The notes: a model not told the origin generated them from the sequence alone. Counted from the stretch's first letter, positions 1-7,576 are shown. The stretch: 16,044 bases of DNA from Collinsella sp. (GCA_014871545.1 WGSR01000015.1:1-16044), one strand, 5' to 3'. Translations and numbers: made by a program.

Positions 1-262
1 GACGCGCGATATCGGGATCGGCGAGGTCGGCATCGCTCAGGACGGGCATAAATTCGTGAAGCGTATCCAGGCATGTTGTAAGCAGCCTGTCGCTTACGTT
101 CCACAGCGCCTGCAGGCCGCCGCTGCCTTCATCCCGTTCGATATCTAGCAGTGCGCGGTGGAGGCGAGTCGTCTCGTGCGCAAAAGGCGGAATGCCCAGG
201 ACTTCAAAAGCATCTTGGGCCGCGCTCATTTGCTTTGCGGGCGAAATGATGACCTGCAGCAT
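1..262 (-). CDS. yaaA: YaaA-family peroxide stress protein (DUF328/UPF0246), 3' end cut by window
   Basis: Only the first 87 codons lie in the window; the gene runs off the left edge. The protein begins MLQVIISPAKQM, matching the family's N-terminal pattern (I/V-I-S-P-A-K), and further in has ALWNVSDRLL, which resembles the LMGISDKLA stretch of E. coli YaaA. In E. coli, YaaA limits free intracellular iron and so lowers oxidative DNA damage during peroxide stress; the same role here is inferred from family membership. The ATG at 262-260 is preceded on the minus strand by a purine-rich GGCAGAGGAGAG site, which supports this start. It lies downstream of the M18 aminopeptidase gene on the same strand, but a long hairpin with a T-run separates them, so it probably has separate or reduced transcription. 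Confidence 0.8.
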   Translation of the reverse strand, partial: MLQVIISPAKQMSAAQDAFEVLGIPPFAHETTRLHRALLDIERDEGSGGLQALWNVSDRLLTTCLDTLHEFMPVLSDADLADPDIAR

Positions 263-280
263 GGACTCTCCTCTGCCAAA

Positions 281-351
281 AAAGAAGTTGCGGTGGAATA
301 CGGTCTGTTTTGGCCGTGTATGGGCCAGTTTAGTCCGTATTTCACCGCAAC
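281..351 (-). terminator. Long hairpin terminator after the M18 aminopeptidase gene
   Basis: The arms 287-303 and 335-351 pair over 17 bp with a single wobble position. A short inner stem, TGGCC at 311-315 with GGCCA at 322-326, sits in the 31-nt loop. Read on the minus strand, the hairpin begins 13 bases after the M18 stop and is followed by TTCTTTTTT, as in an intrinsic terminator. The arms are longer than a terminator needs, so it may also be a member of a dispersed hairpin repeat family. Confidence 0.75.
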
Positions 352-364
352 TGATGAAGGGTTG

Positions 365-1762
365 TTAGGCGCGCTCGATGAAGGCCTTGTAACCGCGATA
401 GGCCTCGTAGATATCGGCCTTGTTGGCGACCTCCCACAGGGCATGCATGGACAGGACGGCAACGCCGGAGTCGATGACGTTCATGCCGTACTTGGCCATG
501 ATGTAGGCGATGGTGCCGCCGCCGCCCGCGTTGACGCGGCCGAGCTCGCAGGTCTGGAAGTCCACGCCGGCCTCGTCCATGATGTCGCGGACGAGGGCCA
601 CGTACTCGGCGTCGGCGTCGTTTGAACCGCCCTTGCCGCGGCTGCCCGTGTACTTGTTAAAGCACAGGCCGCGACCCATAAAGGCTGCGTTCTTGGTTTC
701 GAACTTGCCGGCGTAGCCCGGGTCGAAGCCGGCGGACACGTCGGAGGAGAGCATGCGGCTGTGGGCGAGTGCACGGCGCAGGGCCAGCGGGCTATCCTCG
801 CCGGCGAGCGTCATGATCTCGGCGACGGTGTTCTCGAAGAAGCGGCTCGTCATGCCGGTGGCACCTACGGAGCCGATCTCCTCCTTGTCGACGATGAGCG
901 TGATGCGCGTGCGCTCCACGTTGGCGACGTTGATCTGGGCGAGCATGGACGGATAGGCGCAGACACGGTCGTCGTGGCCATAGCCCAGAATCATGGAGCG
1001 GTCGAGGCCCATGTCGCGGGCCGGGCCGGCGGGCACGACCTCGATCTCGGCAGAGAGGAAGTCCTCCTCCTCGACGTCGTACTGCTCCTTGAGGATGTCC
1101 AGGAACATCTGCTTGACGGGCTCCTTGGGGGCGTCCTTGTCGTCCTCGTCAAACTTGACGGGGCGGCCGCCCACGATCACGTCGAGGATCTCGGCGTCGA
1201 CGGCGTCCTTGGCGGGCTTGGCCATCTGCTCGCTCGAGAGGTGGATCAGCAGGTCGGAGATGGTAAAGACCGGGTCGTCTGCCTTGTCGCCGATGTTAAT
1301 GTCGACGGTGGTGCCGTCCTTTTTGCAGATGACGCCTACGAGCGCGAGCGGGGAAGCGACCCAGTGGTAGCTCTTGACGCCGCCATAGTAGTGCGTGTCG
1401 AGATAAGCCATGTCGCCGGCCTCGAAAGCGGGGTTCTGCTTAAGGTCCAGGCGCGGTGAGTCCACGTGGGCGCCCAGGATGTTAAAGCCCTGCTCGAGCG
1501 GGGCGGTGCCCAGGTTGACGAGCATGAGGTCCTTGCCGTGATTGGCGGCGTACACCTTGTCGCCGGCCTTGAGCGCGCGGCCCTCGGCGATCACGGTCTC
1601 TAGATTGACGTAGCCCGCCTCCTCGGCCATCTTGATACCGGTCTTGACGCACAGGCGCTCGGTCTTGTTCTCACTCAAAAACTGCTTATAGCCGCGGCAA
1701 AGCTCCTCGAGCTCCTCGATCTGCTGTGGCGTGTACTTTTTCCATGCGCAGGGACGCTCCAT
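365..1762 (-). CDS. M18 family zinc aminopeptidase
   Basis: A 465-residue cytosolic metallopeptidase that removes N-terminal amino acids from peptides, with a dinuclear metal centre. Visible family marks are the HxD metal motif in GAHVDSPRLDLK (H99, D101), the GYGHDDR segment (about 260-266), DKEEIGS (292-298, with the catalytic and metal-binding acidic pair E294/E295), D341 in SSDVSAG, and the C-terminal SMHALWEV with metal ligand H440. The length fits the bacterial ApeA-like branch. The reading frame stays open upstream across polA, but the ATG at 1762-1760 is chosen because GAAAGGAG lies 8 bases upstream and the family homology starts there. It is divergent from polA and ends at the hairpin terminator at 287-351. 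Family assignment is firm; substrate preference (acidic or other residues) cannot be read from the sequence. Confidence 0.95.
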   Translation of the reverse strand: MERPCAWKKYTPQQIEELEELCRGYKQFLSENKTERLCVKTGIKMAEEAGYVNLETVIAEGRALKAGDKVYAANHGKDLMLVNLGTAPLEQGFNILGAHVDSPRLDLKQNPAFEAGDMAYLDTHYYGGVKSYHWVASPLALVGVICKKDGTTVDINIGDKADDPVFTISDLLIHLSSEQMAKPAKDAVDAEILDVIVGGRPVKFDEDDKDAPKEPVKQMFLDILKEQYDVEEEDFLSAEIEVVPAGPARDMGLDRSMILGYGHDDRVCAYPSMLAQINVANVERTRITLIVDKEEIGSVGATGMTSRFFENTVAEIMTLAGEDSPLALRRALAHSRMLSSDVSAGFDPGYAGKFETKNAAFMGRGLCFNKYTGSRGKGGSNDADAEYVALVRDIMDEAGVDFQTCELGRVNAGGGGTIAYIMAKYGMNVIDSGVAVLSMHALWEVANKADIYEAYRGYKAFIERA

Positions 1763-1811
1763 GACGCAGGCTCCTTTCGGATCGATCGTGCTGGTTGATG
1801 TACCGTGAGCC

Positions 1812-1820
1812 ATCGTATCA
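1812..1820 (-). promoter_or_regulatory. Possible extended -10 promoter for the M18 gene
   Basis: On the minus strand the bases read TGATACGAT, an extended -10 (TG-n-TACGAT), about 50 bases before the start codon. No convincing -35 lies upstream because that stretch is almost pure G/C. It is a prediction from sequence only. Confidence 0.35.
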
Positions 1821-1822
1821 CG

Positions 1823-1834
1823 CGCGGGCCCGCG
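1823..1834. repeat. Perfect 12-bp GC palindrome between divergent genes
   Basis: CGCGGGCCCGCG is a perfect palindrome in the 166-base gap between the M18 gene and polA, directly upstream of the proposed M18 -10. It could be an operator, or simply a product of high GC content. Confidence 0.4.
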
Positions 1835-1928
1835 GCGGCAGGGAAGCCTGATGTGCGGTGGCCGTGGGGCGGGGAGCGTGTAAACTGGTGTGAGCAAACC
1901 GTGCCCAGCCCAAAGCGAGGTATTCAAT

Positions 1929-4679
1929 ATGTCTGACAAGCGCCGTACCTTTGCCGTCATCGACGGCAACTCGCTCATGCACCGCGCCTTCCACGCCGTG
2001 CCGCCCACCATGAACGCGCCGGACGGTCGTCCCACCAATGCGATCTTTGGCTTTTTGAATATGTTCCTCAAGATGATTGACGCCTTTAATCCCGACGGCG
2101 TTGTCGTGGCGTTTGACAAGGGCAAGCCGCGCGTGCGCATGGAGATGCTGCCGCAGTACAAGGCCCAACGCCCGCCCATGGACCCCGATCTGCACGCACA
2201 GTTTCCCATGATTAAGGAGCTGCTCGCCGCGCTCAACGTGCCGATTTTGCAGTCCGAGGGCTGGGAAGGCGATGACATCCTGGGCACTATGGCGCGTCTG
2301 GGCGAGCAGGCCGGCTGTGACATGCTGCTGGTGACCGGTGATCGCGATATGTATCAGCTCGTGACCGAGCACGTCAACGTGGTCTCGACCCGCAAGGGCC
2401 TGTCCGACGTGGCGATCATGACGCCCGAGAGCGTGGACGATCTGTATCACGGCATCACGCCGGCGCTCGTGCCCGACTTTTATGGTCTGAAGGGCGACAC
2501 GTCCGATAACATCCCCGGCGTGCCGGGCATCGGCCCCAAAAAGGCGAGCGCGCTCATTGCGCAGTACGGTAGCCTGGACGAGGTCATCGCACACGCCGAT
2601 GAGGTCAAGGGCAAGATGGGCGAAAACCTGCGCGCACACATCGACGACGCGCTGCTGAGCCGTAAGGTGGCGACCATCCGCACCGATGCGCCCGTTGAGC
2701 TCGATTTTGAGTCGACGTCCTTCCCGGCGTTTTCTGCCGATGAGGTTTCCGCGGCGCTGGGTACGCTTGGTATCACCGCTATGCAGAACCGTTTCTTGGC
2801 GCTGATCGGCGGCGAGGGCGGGGCTGCTGCTGCCTCCAGTGTGTTTGAGATACCTGCGATAGTTCGCGCAACCGCCGGCGATGCTGAGGCGCTTGGTGCC
2901 GTTGCGGCTGAGGTTTCCCGCGCGGTTGATGCCGGCGAGTGGGTCGCCGCCGTGGTGGACGACGACAAGGAAGAGGGCGCGCTCTTTGGGCTGACGCGCA
3001 CGCTGTGGCTGGCGACGTCCAAGGGCCTGTTCGCGCTCGAGGAGGGCGACAGCGATGCGGCGGTTGAGGTTGAGGGCTTTAACTTCGCCCACGGCGTGAT
3101 TGCCGGCGTGCTCGCGCGCCTGTTTATGGAGGGCCGCGTGGCGAGCCCGGATATGAAGGCGCTGCTGCACGAGCTTTCGCCTATCGATTCCTCTGAGCCC
3201 GAGCTCATGGATCCGCTGGCAGTCGATTCCACGCGCATCTTCGATACCGTTGTTGCCGCCTACCTGTTGGATTCCGATCGCTCCGAGTTCGATGAGGCAT
3301 ATCTTGCCGATACCTATCTGCAGATGGCGCTGCCTGCGGCGCGCGGCGCAGAGGGTGCTGGTGAGGACGCTCCGGCGCCTGCCGCTCGCACGGCGGCCTT
3401 GACGCTGGCGCTGGTCGTACCGCTGCGCGACCGCATGACCCGCGAGAACGCCGTCAACGTGTTCGATGGCATCGAGATGCCACTCGTGCCGGTGCTTGCC
3501 AAGATGGAGCGCGCGGGCATGCTCGTGGACCCCGACCGTCTGCATAGTCTGTCCGAGGGGCTTGCTACCCAGATTGCCGAGGTTGAGCGAAACATTCGAG
3601 ACCTGGCGGGTGACGAGACCTTTAACATCGGCAGCCCCATGCAGCTCTCGCATGTGCTGTTTGACGTTATGGGGCTTCCGACCAAGGGCCTCAAGAAGAC
3701 CAAGCGCGGCTACTATTCGACCAACGCCAAGGTGCTGAGCGACCTTGCCCGTGACCACGAGATCGTGCGTCTGATCTTGGATTGGCGTGAGAAGTCCAAG
3801 ATCAAGTCCACTTACCTGGATACGCTGGGCCCGCTGCGTCGTGGCGATGGCCGCGTGCACACCACCTACAACCAGACCATCACGGCGACGGGCCGCCTGT
3901 CCTCGAGCGACCCGAACCTACAGAACATCCCGACGCGCTCTGAGCTTGGTCGTACCGTCAAGACGGCGTTTTCGGCGGGCGAGGGCAGCGTCTTTTTGGC
4001 GGTGGACTACTCGCAGATCGAGTTGCGTCTGCTGGCGCATCTCTCGGGTGACGAGCACCTGGTGCGCGCCTTTAACGAGGGTGAGGACTTCCATGCCGAG
4101 ACGGCCGCGCGCGTGTTTGGCGTTCCCGTGTCCGAGGTAACGCCCGATCTGCGCAGCCGCGCCAAGGCCGTGAACTTTGGCATCGTGTACGGTCAGCAGG
4201 CGTACGGCCTGTCGCAGTCGCTGCACATCTCGATGGCCGAGGCGCGCGACATGATCGACCGCTACTATGAGGCCTACCCGGGCGTGCGCACGTTCCTCGA
4301 CAACGTGGTGGCGCGCGCCAAGCAGACGGGCTATGCCGAGACCATGTACGGACGCCGTCGTCATATTCCGGAGCTCAAGGCCAAAAACCCGCAGCTCCGC
4401 GGCTTTGGCGAGCGCACGGCTATGAACCATCCCATGCAGGGTACCGCGGCGGACATCATCAAGATTGCCATGGCCCGCGTAAGCCGCCGCCTGGAAGAAG
4501 AGGGCTTTGCCGCCCACATGATCCTGCAGGTGCACGACGAGCTGGACTTTGAGTGCCCCATCGACGAAGTCGAGCGCCTGACCGCCATGGTCCAAGACGT
4601 CATGGAACACGTCGTAGACCTACGCGTACCCCTCATCGCCGAAGCCAGCACCGGCATAACCTGGGCCGACGCCAAATAG
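1929..4679 (+). CDS. polA: DNA polymerase I
   Basis: A 916-residue family A DNA polymerase for Okazaki fragment processing and repair synthesis. The N-terminal 5' nuclease domain (about 1-300) has VIDGNSLMHRAF (D12), the acidic GWEGDDILG and VTGDRDMYQ motifs, and the helix-hairpin-helix stretch KGDTSDNIPGVPGIGPKKA. The middle domain (about 300-500) lacks a recognisable FDTET proofreading motif, so 3'-5' exonuclease activity is probably absent, as in Taq and Bacillus PolA. The C-terminal polymerase domain carries motif A (VDYSQIELR, D693), the O-helix motif (RSRAKAVNFGIVYG, K746, Y754) and motif C (QVHDELDFE, H869-D870-E871). The ATG is preferred over an in-frame GTG at 1890 because homology starts at this ATG; the site before it is a modest GCGAGG. 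A strong hairpin terminator follows. Confidence 0.98.
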   Translation: MSDKRRTFAVIDGNSLMHRAFHAVPPTMNAPDGRPTNAIFGFLNMFLKMIDAFNPDGVVVAFDKGKPRVRMEMLPQYKAQRPPMDPDLHAQFPMIKELLAALNVPILQSEGWEGDDILGTMARLGEQAGCDMLLVTGDRDMYQLVTEHVNVVSTRKGLSDVAIMTPESVDDLYHGITPALVPDFYGLKGDTSDNIPGVPGIGPKKASALIAQYGSLDEVIAHADEVKGKMGENLRAHIDDALLSRKVATIRTDAPVELDFESTSFPAFSADEVSAALGTLGITAMQNRFLALIGGEGGAAAASSVFEIPAIVRATAGDAEALGAVAAEVSRAVDAGEWVAAVVDDDKEEGALFGLTRTLWLATSKGLFALEEGDSDAAVEVEGFNFAHGVIAGVLARLFMEGRVASPDMKALLHELSPIDSSEPELMDPLAVDSTRIFDTVVAAYLLDSDRSEFDEAYLADTYLQMALPAARGAEGAGEDAPAPAARTAALTLALVVPLRDRMTRENAVNVFDGIEMPLVPVLAKMERAGMLVDPDRLHSLSEGLATQIAEVERNIRDLAGDETFNIGSPMQLSHVLFDVMGLPTKGLKKTKRGYYSTNAKVLSDLARDHEIVRLILDWREKSKIKSTYLDTLGPLRRGDGRVHTTYNQTITATGRLSSSDPNLQNIPTRSELGRTVKTAFSAGEGSVFLAVDYSQIELRLLAHLSGDEHLVRAFNEGEDFHAETAARVFGVPVSEVTPDLRSRAKAVNFGIVYGQQAYGLSQSLHISMAEARDMIDRYYEAYPGVRTFLDNVVARAKQTGYAETMYGRRRHIPELKAKNPQLRGFGERTAMNHPMQGTAADIIKIAMARVSRRLEEEGFAAHMILQVHDELDFECPIDEVERLTAMVQDVMEHVVDLRVPLIAEASTGITWADAK

Positions 4680-4709
4680 GGAAGTGCCCACAACCCCAAA
4701 GTAACCAAA

Positions 4710-4748
4710 ACAGAGGGGAGCCCCTTCCAAAAAGGGGCTCCCCTCTGT
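4710..4748. terminator. Strong hairpin terminator after polA
   Basis: A perfect 17-bp stem (4710-4726 with 4732-4748) and a 5-nt loop CCAAA lie 30 bases after the polA stop. The plus-strand 3' flank is A/T-rich but not a clean T-run. The minus-strand flank reads TTTTGGTTAC, so the hairpin may also stop leftward transcripts coming from the HAD gene. Confidence 0.8.
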
Positions 4749-4786
4749 TCAAATAAATTCAGCCAAGTATCTAGACACTCAAGAGG

Positions 4787-4972
4787 CCATCTTGGCGGCA
4801 AGCAAAGTCAACATGGCCATGCCCGGGGCCGACCGCTTGATTTTTGCTCGTTCCGCACGAGCCGAAGAGCACTAAATGTGCTCTTCGTGCGAGCCCAGGA
4901 CTTGACCGAGCAAAAATCAAGCGGTCGGCCCCGGGCATGGCGACGGGATAGATTAACGAGCCGCCAAGATGG
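4787..4972. repeat. Large nested inverted repeat overlapping the 3' end of the HAD gene
   Basis: There are three nested levels. The outer arms are 13 bp, perfect (4787-4799 CCATCTTGGCGGC, and 4960-4972). The middle arms are 35 bp, perfect (4816-4850 with 4907-4941). An apical stem pairs GAAGAGCAC (4864-4872) with GTGCTCTTC (4878-4886) around a 5-nt loop. The right outer arm encodes the C-terminal residues of the HAD protein. The structure is far larger than a normal terminator and sits in the polA/HAD convergent gap. It may be a terminator, a cruciform site or a dispersed repeat. Confidence 0.85.
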
Positions 4973-5780
4973 CGTCGATGAGCGTCAGTACGCCCCCGTC
5001 GTTGTTGCTCGGAATGCGCCACTTGGCATGTGCGTTCATGTGCTCCTCGGCATTGTCCACGATAAAGCTGTGCCCGACGCGCTCCAGCATGGGGATATCG
5101 TTGTAGGTGTCGCCCACAGCGGCGGCGTCGGCGATATCGATGCCCAGGCGCTCGCAGAGATGCGCCACGCCCGAACCCTTGTCGACGCCCGGGTTCATAA
5201 AGTCGATCCACTCGCGGCCAGCATTGGTGACGTAGAGTCGGTCCGAGAATGCCGGGCTGTAGTCCTCGCGAAACGCCGGCTCGGCGTCGTAGTCGGGGAA
5301 GAAGATCGAAATCTTGTTGGATTCGACGTCAAGGCCCTCAAAGGTATCGACGTAGTTGATTGTGTTGTAGTAGACGCTGATCTCGTCGTGGTATTGATGG
5401 TCGCGGGCAAGCACGTAGAACTCGTCGAAGCAGCACAGGACGGGGACAGCGCGAGGATCCTCCGAGGCACGGCTCAAGACCTGCTGATACAGCTCCACGT
5501 CAATATTGCTCTTATAGATATAGCTGCCGCGATAGATCACGCACGCTCCGTTGTCGGGACAAAAAGCAAGGCGGTTTTTGATGCCCTCGAACATCTCCTC
5601 GAGCTTGGGGGCGGGACGTCCGCTGGCGGGGCAGAATACGATGCCGGCGTCGGCGAGCTTGTCCAGGCGCTCATCAAGACCCTGGGGCAGCACACGCTCG
5701 TCGGTCAGCAGCGTCTTGTCCATATCGACGGCGAGAATCTTAATGTTGCCGATGTTGGCGTCCGATTCGTAAGTTTGCAT
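4953..5780 (-). CDS. Cof-type HAD-IIB family phosphatase
   Basis: A 275-residue haloacid dehalogenase superfamily hydrolase, probably cytosolic and acting on small phosphorylated metabolites; the substrate cannot be told from sequence. Motif I is VDMDKTLLT (nucleophile D19, D21), motif II is the PASGRP stretch (S53), the motif III lysine is probably K201 in DKGSG, and motif IV is GDTYNDIPML (G223-D224, N227-D228). A large insert between motifs II and III (about 80-190) is the type IIB cap. The ATG at 5780-5778 has GAAAGGCG upstream at a suitable distance. The last codons form one arm of the large inverted repeat at 4787-4972. The gene diverges from the argG leader. Confidence 0.92.
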   Translation of the reverse strand: MQTYESDANIGNIKILAVDMDKTLLTDERVLPQGLDERLDKLADAGIVFCPASGRPAPKLEEMFEGIKNRLAFCPDNGACVIYRGSYIYKSNIDVELYQQVLSRASEDPRAVPVLCCFDEFYVLARDHQYHDEISVYYNTINYVDTFEGLDVESNKISIFFPDYDAEPAFREDYSPAFSDRLYVTNAGREWIDFMNPGVDKGSGVAHLCERLGIDIADAAAVGDTYNDIPMLERVGHSFIVDNAEEHMNAHAKWRIPSNNDGGVLTLIDAILAAR

Positions 5781-5923
5781 AAAAATGCGCCTTTCGTTTC
5801 GAGATTGTTTCAGACGTTATAACCATCAACTAGTAGTCGAGCGTATTTTCGCAGGAATGGTGCGTATTTGCACCACGCTTCACAAAGTAATGAAAAAACT
5901 TTTCAGAAATTTGAATTTGTCGC

Positions 5924-5951
5924 TTGTGCTGCGGGCACTTTAGCGTAATAT
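5924..5951 (+). promoter_or_regulatory. Promoter of the argG leader transcript
   Basis: TTGTGC (5924-5929) and TAATAT (5946-5951) are separated by 16 bases, giving a predicted start near 5958 and about 95 untranslated bases before the leader peptide. The region 5781-5923 holds no gene that I can support; it contains one small hairpin (TGGTGC 5858-5863 with GCACCA 5870-5875) and probably the leftward promoter of the HAD gene. Confidence 0.6.
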
Positions 5952-6054
5952 AGCGACCATCGAAAACGGAGACGGAAAAACAACCGCTTACCGAGTAAAA
6001 GGTACCGTTTACGATATTTGAATTGCGCCCGGCGATACGTGAAAGGAGAGGCAG

Positions 6055-6129
6055 ATGCAGTTCGTAAAGATCATCACCACTGCAGACAATGCCATCCGAC
6101 GCCAGCGCGCAATTTCCCGACGACGATAA
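6055..6129 (+). CDS. Arg-rich leader peptide upstream of argG (24 aa)
   Basis: ATG at 6055 follows GAAAGGAGAGG (6041-6051), one of the best ribosome binding sites in the window. The 24-residue product starts MQFVKIITTADNA and ends IRRQRAISRRR. Six of its last ten residues are arginine: two adjacent (codons 15-16), one at codon 18, and three consecutive CGA codons (22-24) directly before TAA. CGA accounts for four of the six, whereas all 12 arginines of argG are CGC or CGT. It lies between a good promoter and argG, with overlapping hairpins after it. By analogy with the his, trp and leu leader peptides of other bacteria, ribosome stalling at these codons when charged tRNA-Arg is scarce could control argG. 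The ORF is seen directly; its translation and role are inferred. Confidence 0.7.
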   Translation: MQFVKIITTADNAIRRQRAISRRR

Positions 6130-6240
6130 CAATCGTCTCTGTCCGCATGGGGCGAATTGCCTCAACAGAGTCATTTTGAGGTCGTTGGGTTTTAGCACGA
6201 CATTGCTGCATGTTTCTAGGGCATGTATGTGCTGATTTTT
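6122..6240 (+). promoter_or_regulatory. Candidate transcription attenuator in the argG leader
   Basis: Five stems overlap in sequence. A: 6122-6127 with 6132-6137, covering the last CGA codons and the stop. B: CTCTGT 6137-6142 with ACAGAG 6165-6170, with an inner stem 6149-6153/6159-6163. C: CCTCAA 6160-6165 with TTGAGG 6176-6181. D: GTCGT 6181-6185 with ACGAC 6197-6201. E: AGCAC 6194-6198 with GTGCT 6229-6233, with an inner stem 6207-6212/6222-6227, followed by GATTTTTGC. Each stem excludes its neighbour, so B and D can form together, or C and E. E looks like an intrinsic terminator about 100 bases before argG. The stems are short (5-6 bp), and folding energies were not computed. From 6241 to the argG start I see no further defined element. 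Confidence 0.5.
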
Positions 6241-6334
6241 GCTATTTAACCTGATATTGCACGGTATATGACCTTGAAATGACTTGCAACTGACCGATGT
6301 TCTAACTAGCTACCAAGGGCGAAAGGAAACAGCC

Positions 6335-7561
6335 ATGAGCAAGGAAAAAGTCGTTCTCGCATATTCCGGTGGTCTTGATACATCCGTATGTGTCAAGTGG
6401 CTCCAGGACGAGAAGAATCTCGATGTCGTTTGCGTCTGCGGCAACGTGGGCCAGGAAGAGACCGGACTGGATGCCAAGAAGCAGAAGGCGCTCGACCTGG
6501 GCGTTCTCGATTGCCAGGTGCTCGACCTGCGCGACGAGTTCTCCGATGAGTTCCTGACCAAAGCCATCGCCGCAAACTCCATGTACGAGAACAAGTACCC
6601 GCTGCTCTCCGCCCTGTCTCGCCCGCTGCTTGCCAAGAAGCTTGTTGAGGTCGCCCACGAGTTTGGCGCGACCTACGTCGCCCACGGCTGCACCGGCAAG
6701 GGTAACGACCAGGTCCGTTTTGAGGCCGCCGTCAAGGCCCTCGACCCCGAGCTCAAGGTTATCGCTCCGGTTCGCGAGTGGGACCTGAAGTGCCGTCCCG
6801 ACGAGGTCGCCTATGCCCACGCCCACAACGTGCCGGTTCCCGAGGGTGCCAACGACAACCCCTACTCCATCGACGACAACCTGTGGGGTCGTGCCATTGA
6901 GTGCGGCCACCTGGAGGATCCCTGGAACGAACCGCTCGACGACGCCTGGGTTATGACCAAGAACCCCGAGGACACGCCGGACACCCCGACCTACACCGAG
7001 ATTGAGTTTGAGGCCGGCAAGCCCGTCGCCGTAGACGGCAAGAAGATGAAGCTCTCCGAGATCGTCATCGCCCTCAACAAGATCTCCGGCGACAATGGCT
7101 TTGGCCGTCTCGATCTGGTCGAGGATCGCCTGGTGGGCCTTAAGAGCCGCGAGTGCTATGAGGTCCCCGGAGCCCTGACGCTCATCACCGCCCACAAGGC
7201 GCTCGAGGACATCTGCGTCGAGGGTGACCTGCTCAAGACCAAGATCAAGCTCGAACAGGATTGGGCCACCGCCGTGTACAACGGCCAGTGGTACAGCCCG
7301 CTCAAAAACGCGCTCGATGCCTTTATGGCCGATACCCAGAAGTTCGTGACCGGCACTGTCCGTCTGAAGTTCTTTAAGGGCAACTGCCATGTCGTCGGCC
7401 GCAAGAGCCCCTTCAGCCTCTACGACTACGGTCTGGCTACCTACGACCGCGACACCACGTTTGACGAGAAGGCCAGCGCCGGCTTTATCGAGATCGATAC
7501 GCTGTCACTCAAGACGTGGGCAAAGGTCCAGGGCCCCAGCTCTGCTGCCGCCCAGGCCTAG
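6335..7561 (+). CDS. argG: Argininosuccinate synthase
   Basis: A 408-residue cytosolic enzyme that joins citrulline and aspartate with ATP to give argininosuccinate, the penultimate step of arginine synthesis. The N-terminus VVLAYSGGLDTSVCVKWL carries the SGGLDTS nucleotide-binding loop (residues 11-17) of N-type ATP pyrophosphatases. HGCTGKGNDQVRFE and SIDDNLWGRAIECG are typical ArgG stretches for citrulline and aspartate binding. Length matches the family (about 400). The ATG at 6335 has GAAAGGAAA 4-12 bases upstream, and homology starts there. It is preceded by the Arg-rich leader and attenuator, and argH lies 522 bases downstream on the same strand. The gap contains a strong hairpin, so argG and argH may not form one simple transcript. 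No other arg gene is in the window. Confidence 0.97.
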   Translation: MSKEKVVLAYSGGLDTSVCVKWLQDEKNLDVVCVCGNVGQEETGLDAKKQKALDLGVLDCQVLDLRDEFSDEFLTKAIAANSMYENKYPLLSALSRPLLAKKLVEVAHEFGATYVAHGCTGKGNDQVRFEAAVKALDPELKVIAPVREWDLKCRPDEVAYAHAHNVPVPEGANDNPYSIDDNLWGRAIECGHLEDPWNEPLDDAWVMTKNPEDTPDTPTYTEIEFEAGKPVAVDGKKMKLSEIVIALNKISGDNGFGRLDLVEDRLVGLKSRECYEVPGALTLITAHKALEDICVEGDLLKTKIKLEQDWATAVYNGQWYSPLKNALDAFMADTQKFVTGTVRLKFFKGNCHVVGRKSPFSLYDYGLATYDRDTTFDEKASAGFIEIDTLSLKTWAKVQGPSSAAAQA

Positions 7562-7576
7562 CGCCCCCTTCCCTTG

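Noticed and set aside
1763..2323. N-terminal extension of the M18 aminopeptidase frame
   Set aside because: The extension overlaps polA in antisense, and a strong ribosome binding site marks the ATG at 1762.
1818..3860. 680-codon open frame on the minus strand opposite polA
   Set aside because: It lies wholly opposite a convincing polA, has a low-complexity His/Arg/Gly-rich composition, and is the usual antisense frame left open by high GC third positions.
5901..5916. TTCAGAAATTTGAA as an ArgR operator upstream of argG
   Set aside because: Known ARG boxes resemble TGAAT...ATTCA; this palindrome has the half-sites in the opposite order, so I cannot support it.
5830..6198. 122-codon minus-strand ORF across the argG leader
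   Set aside because: It overlaps the better supported promoter, leader peptide and hairpins, has no evident ribosome binding site, and its codon use is unlike the neighbouring genes.
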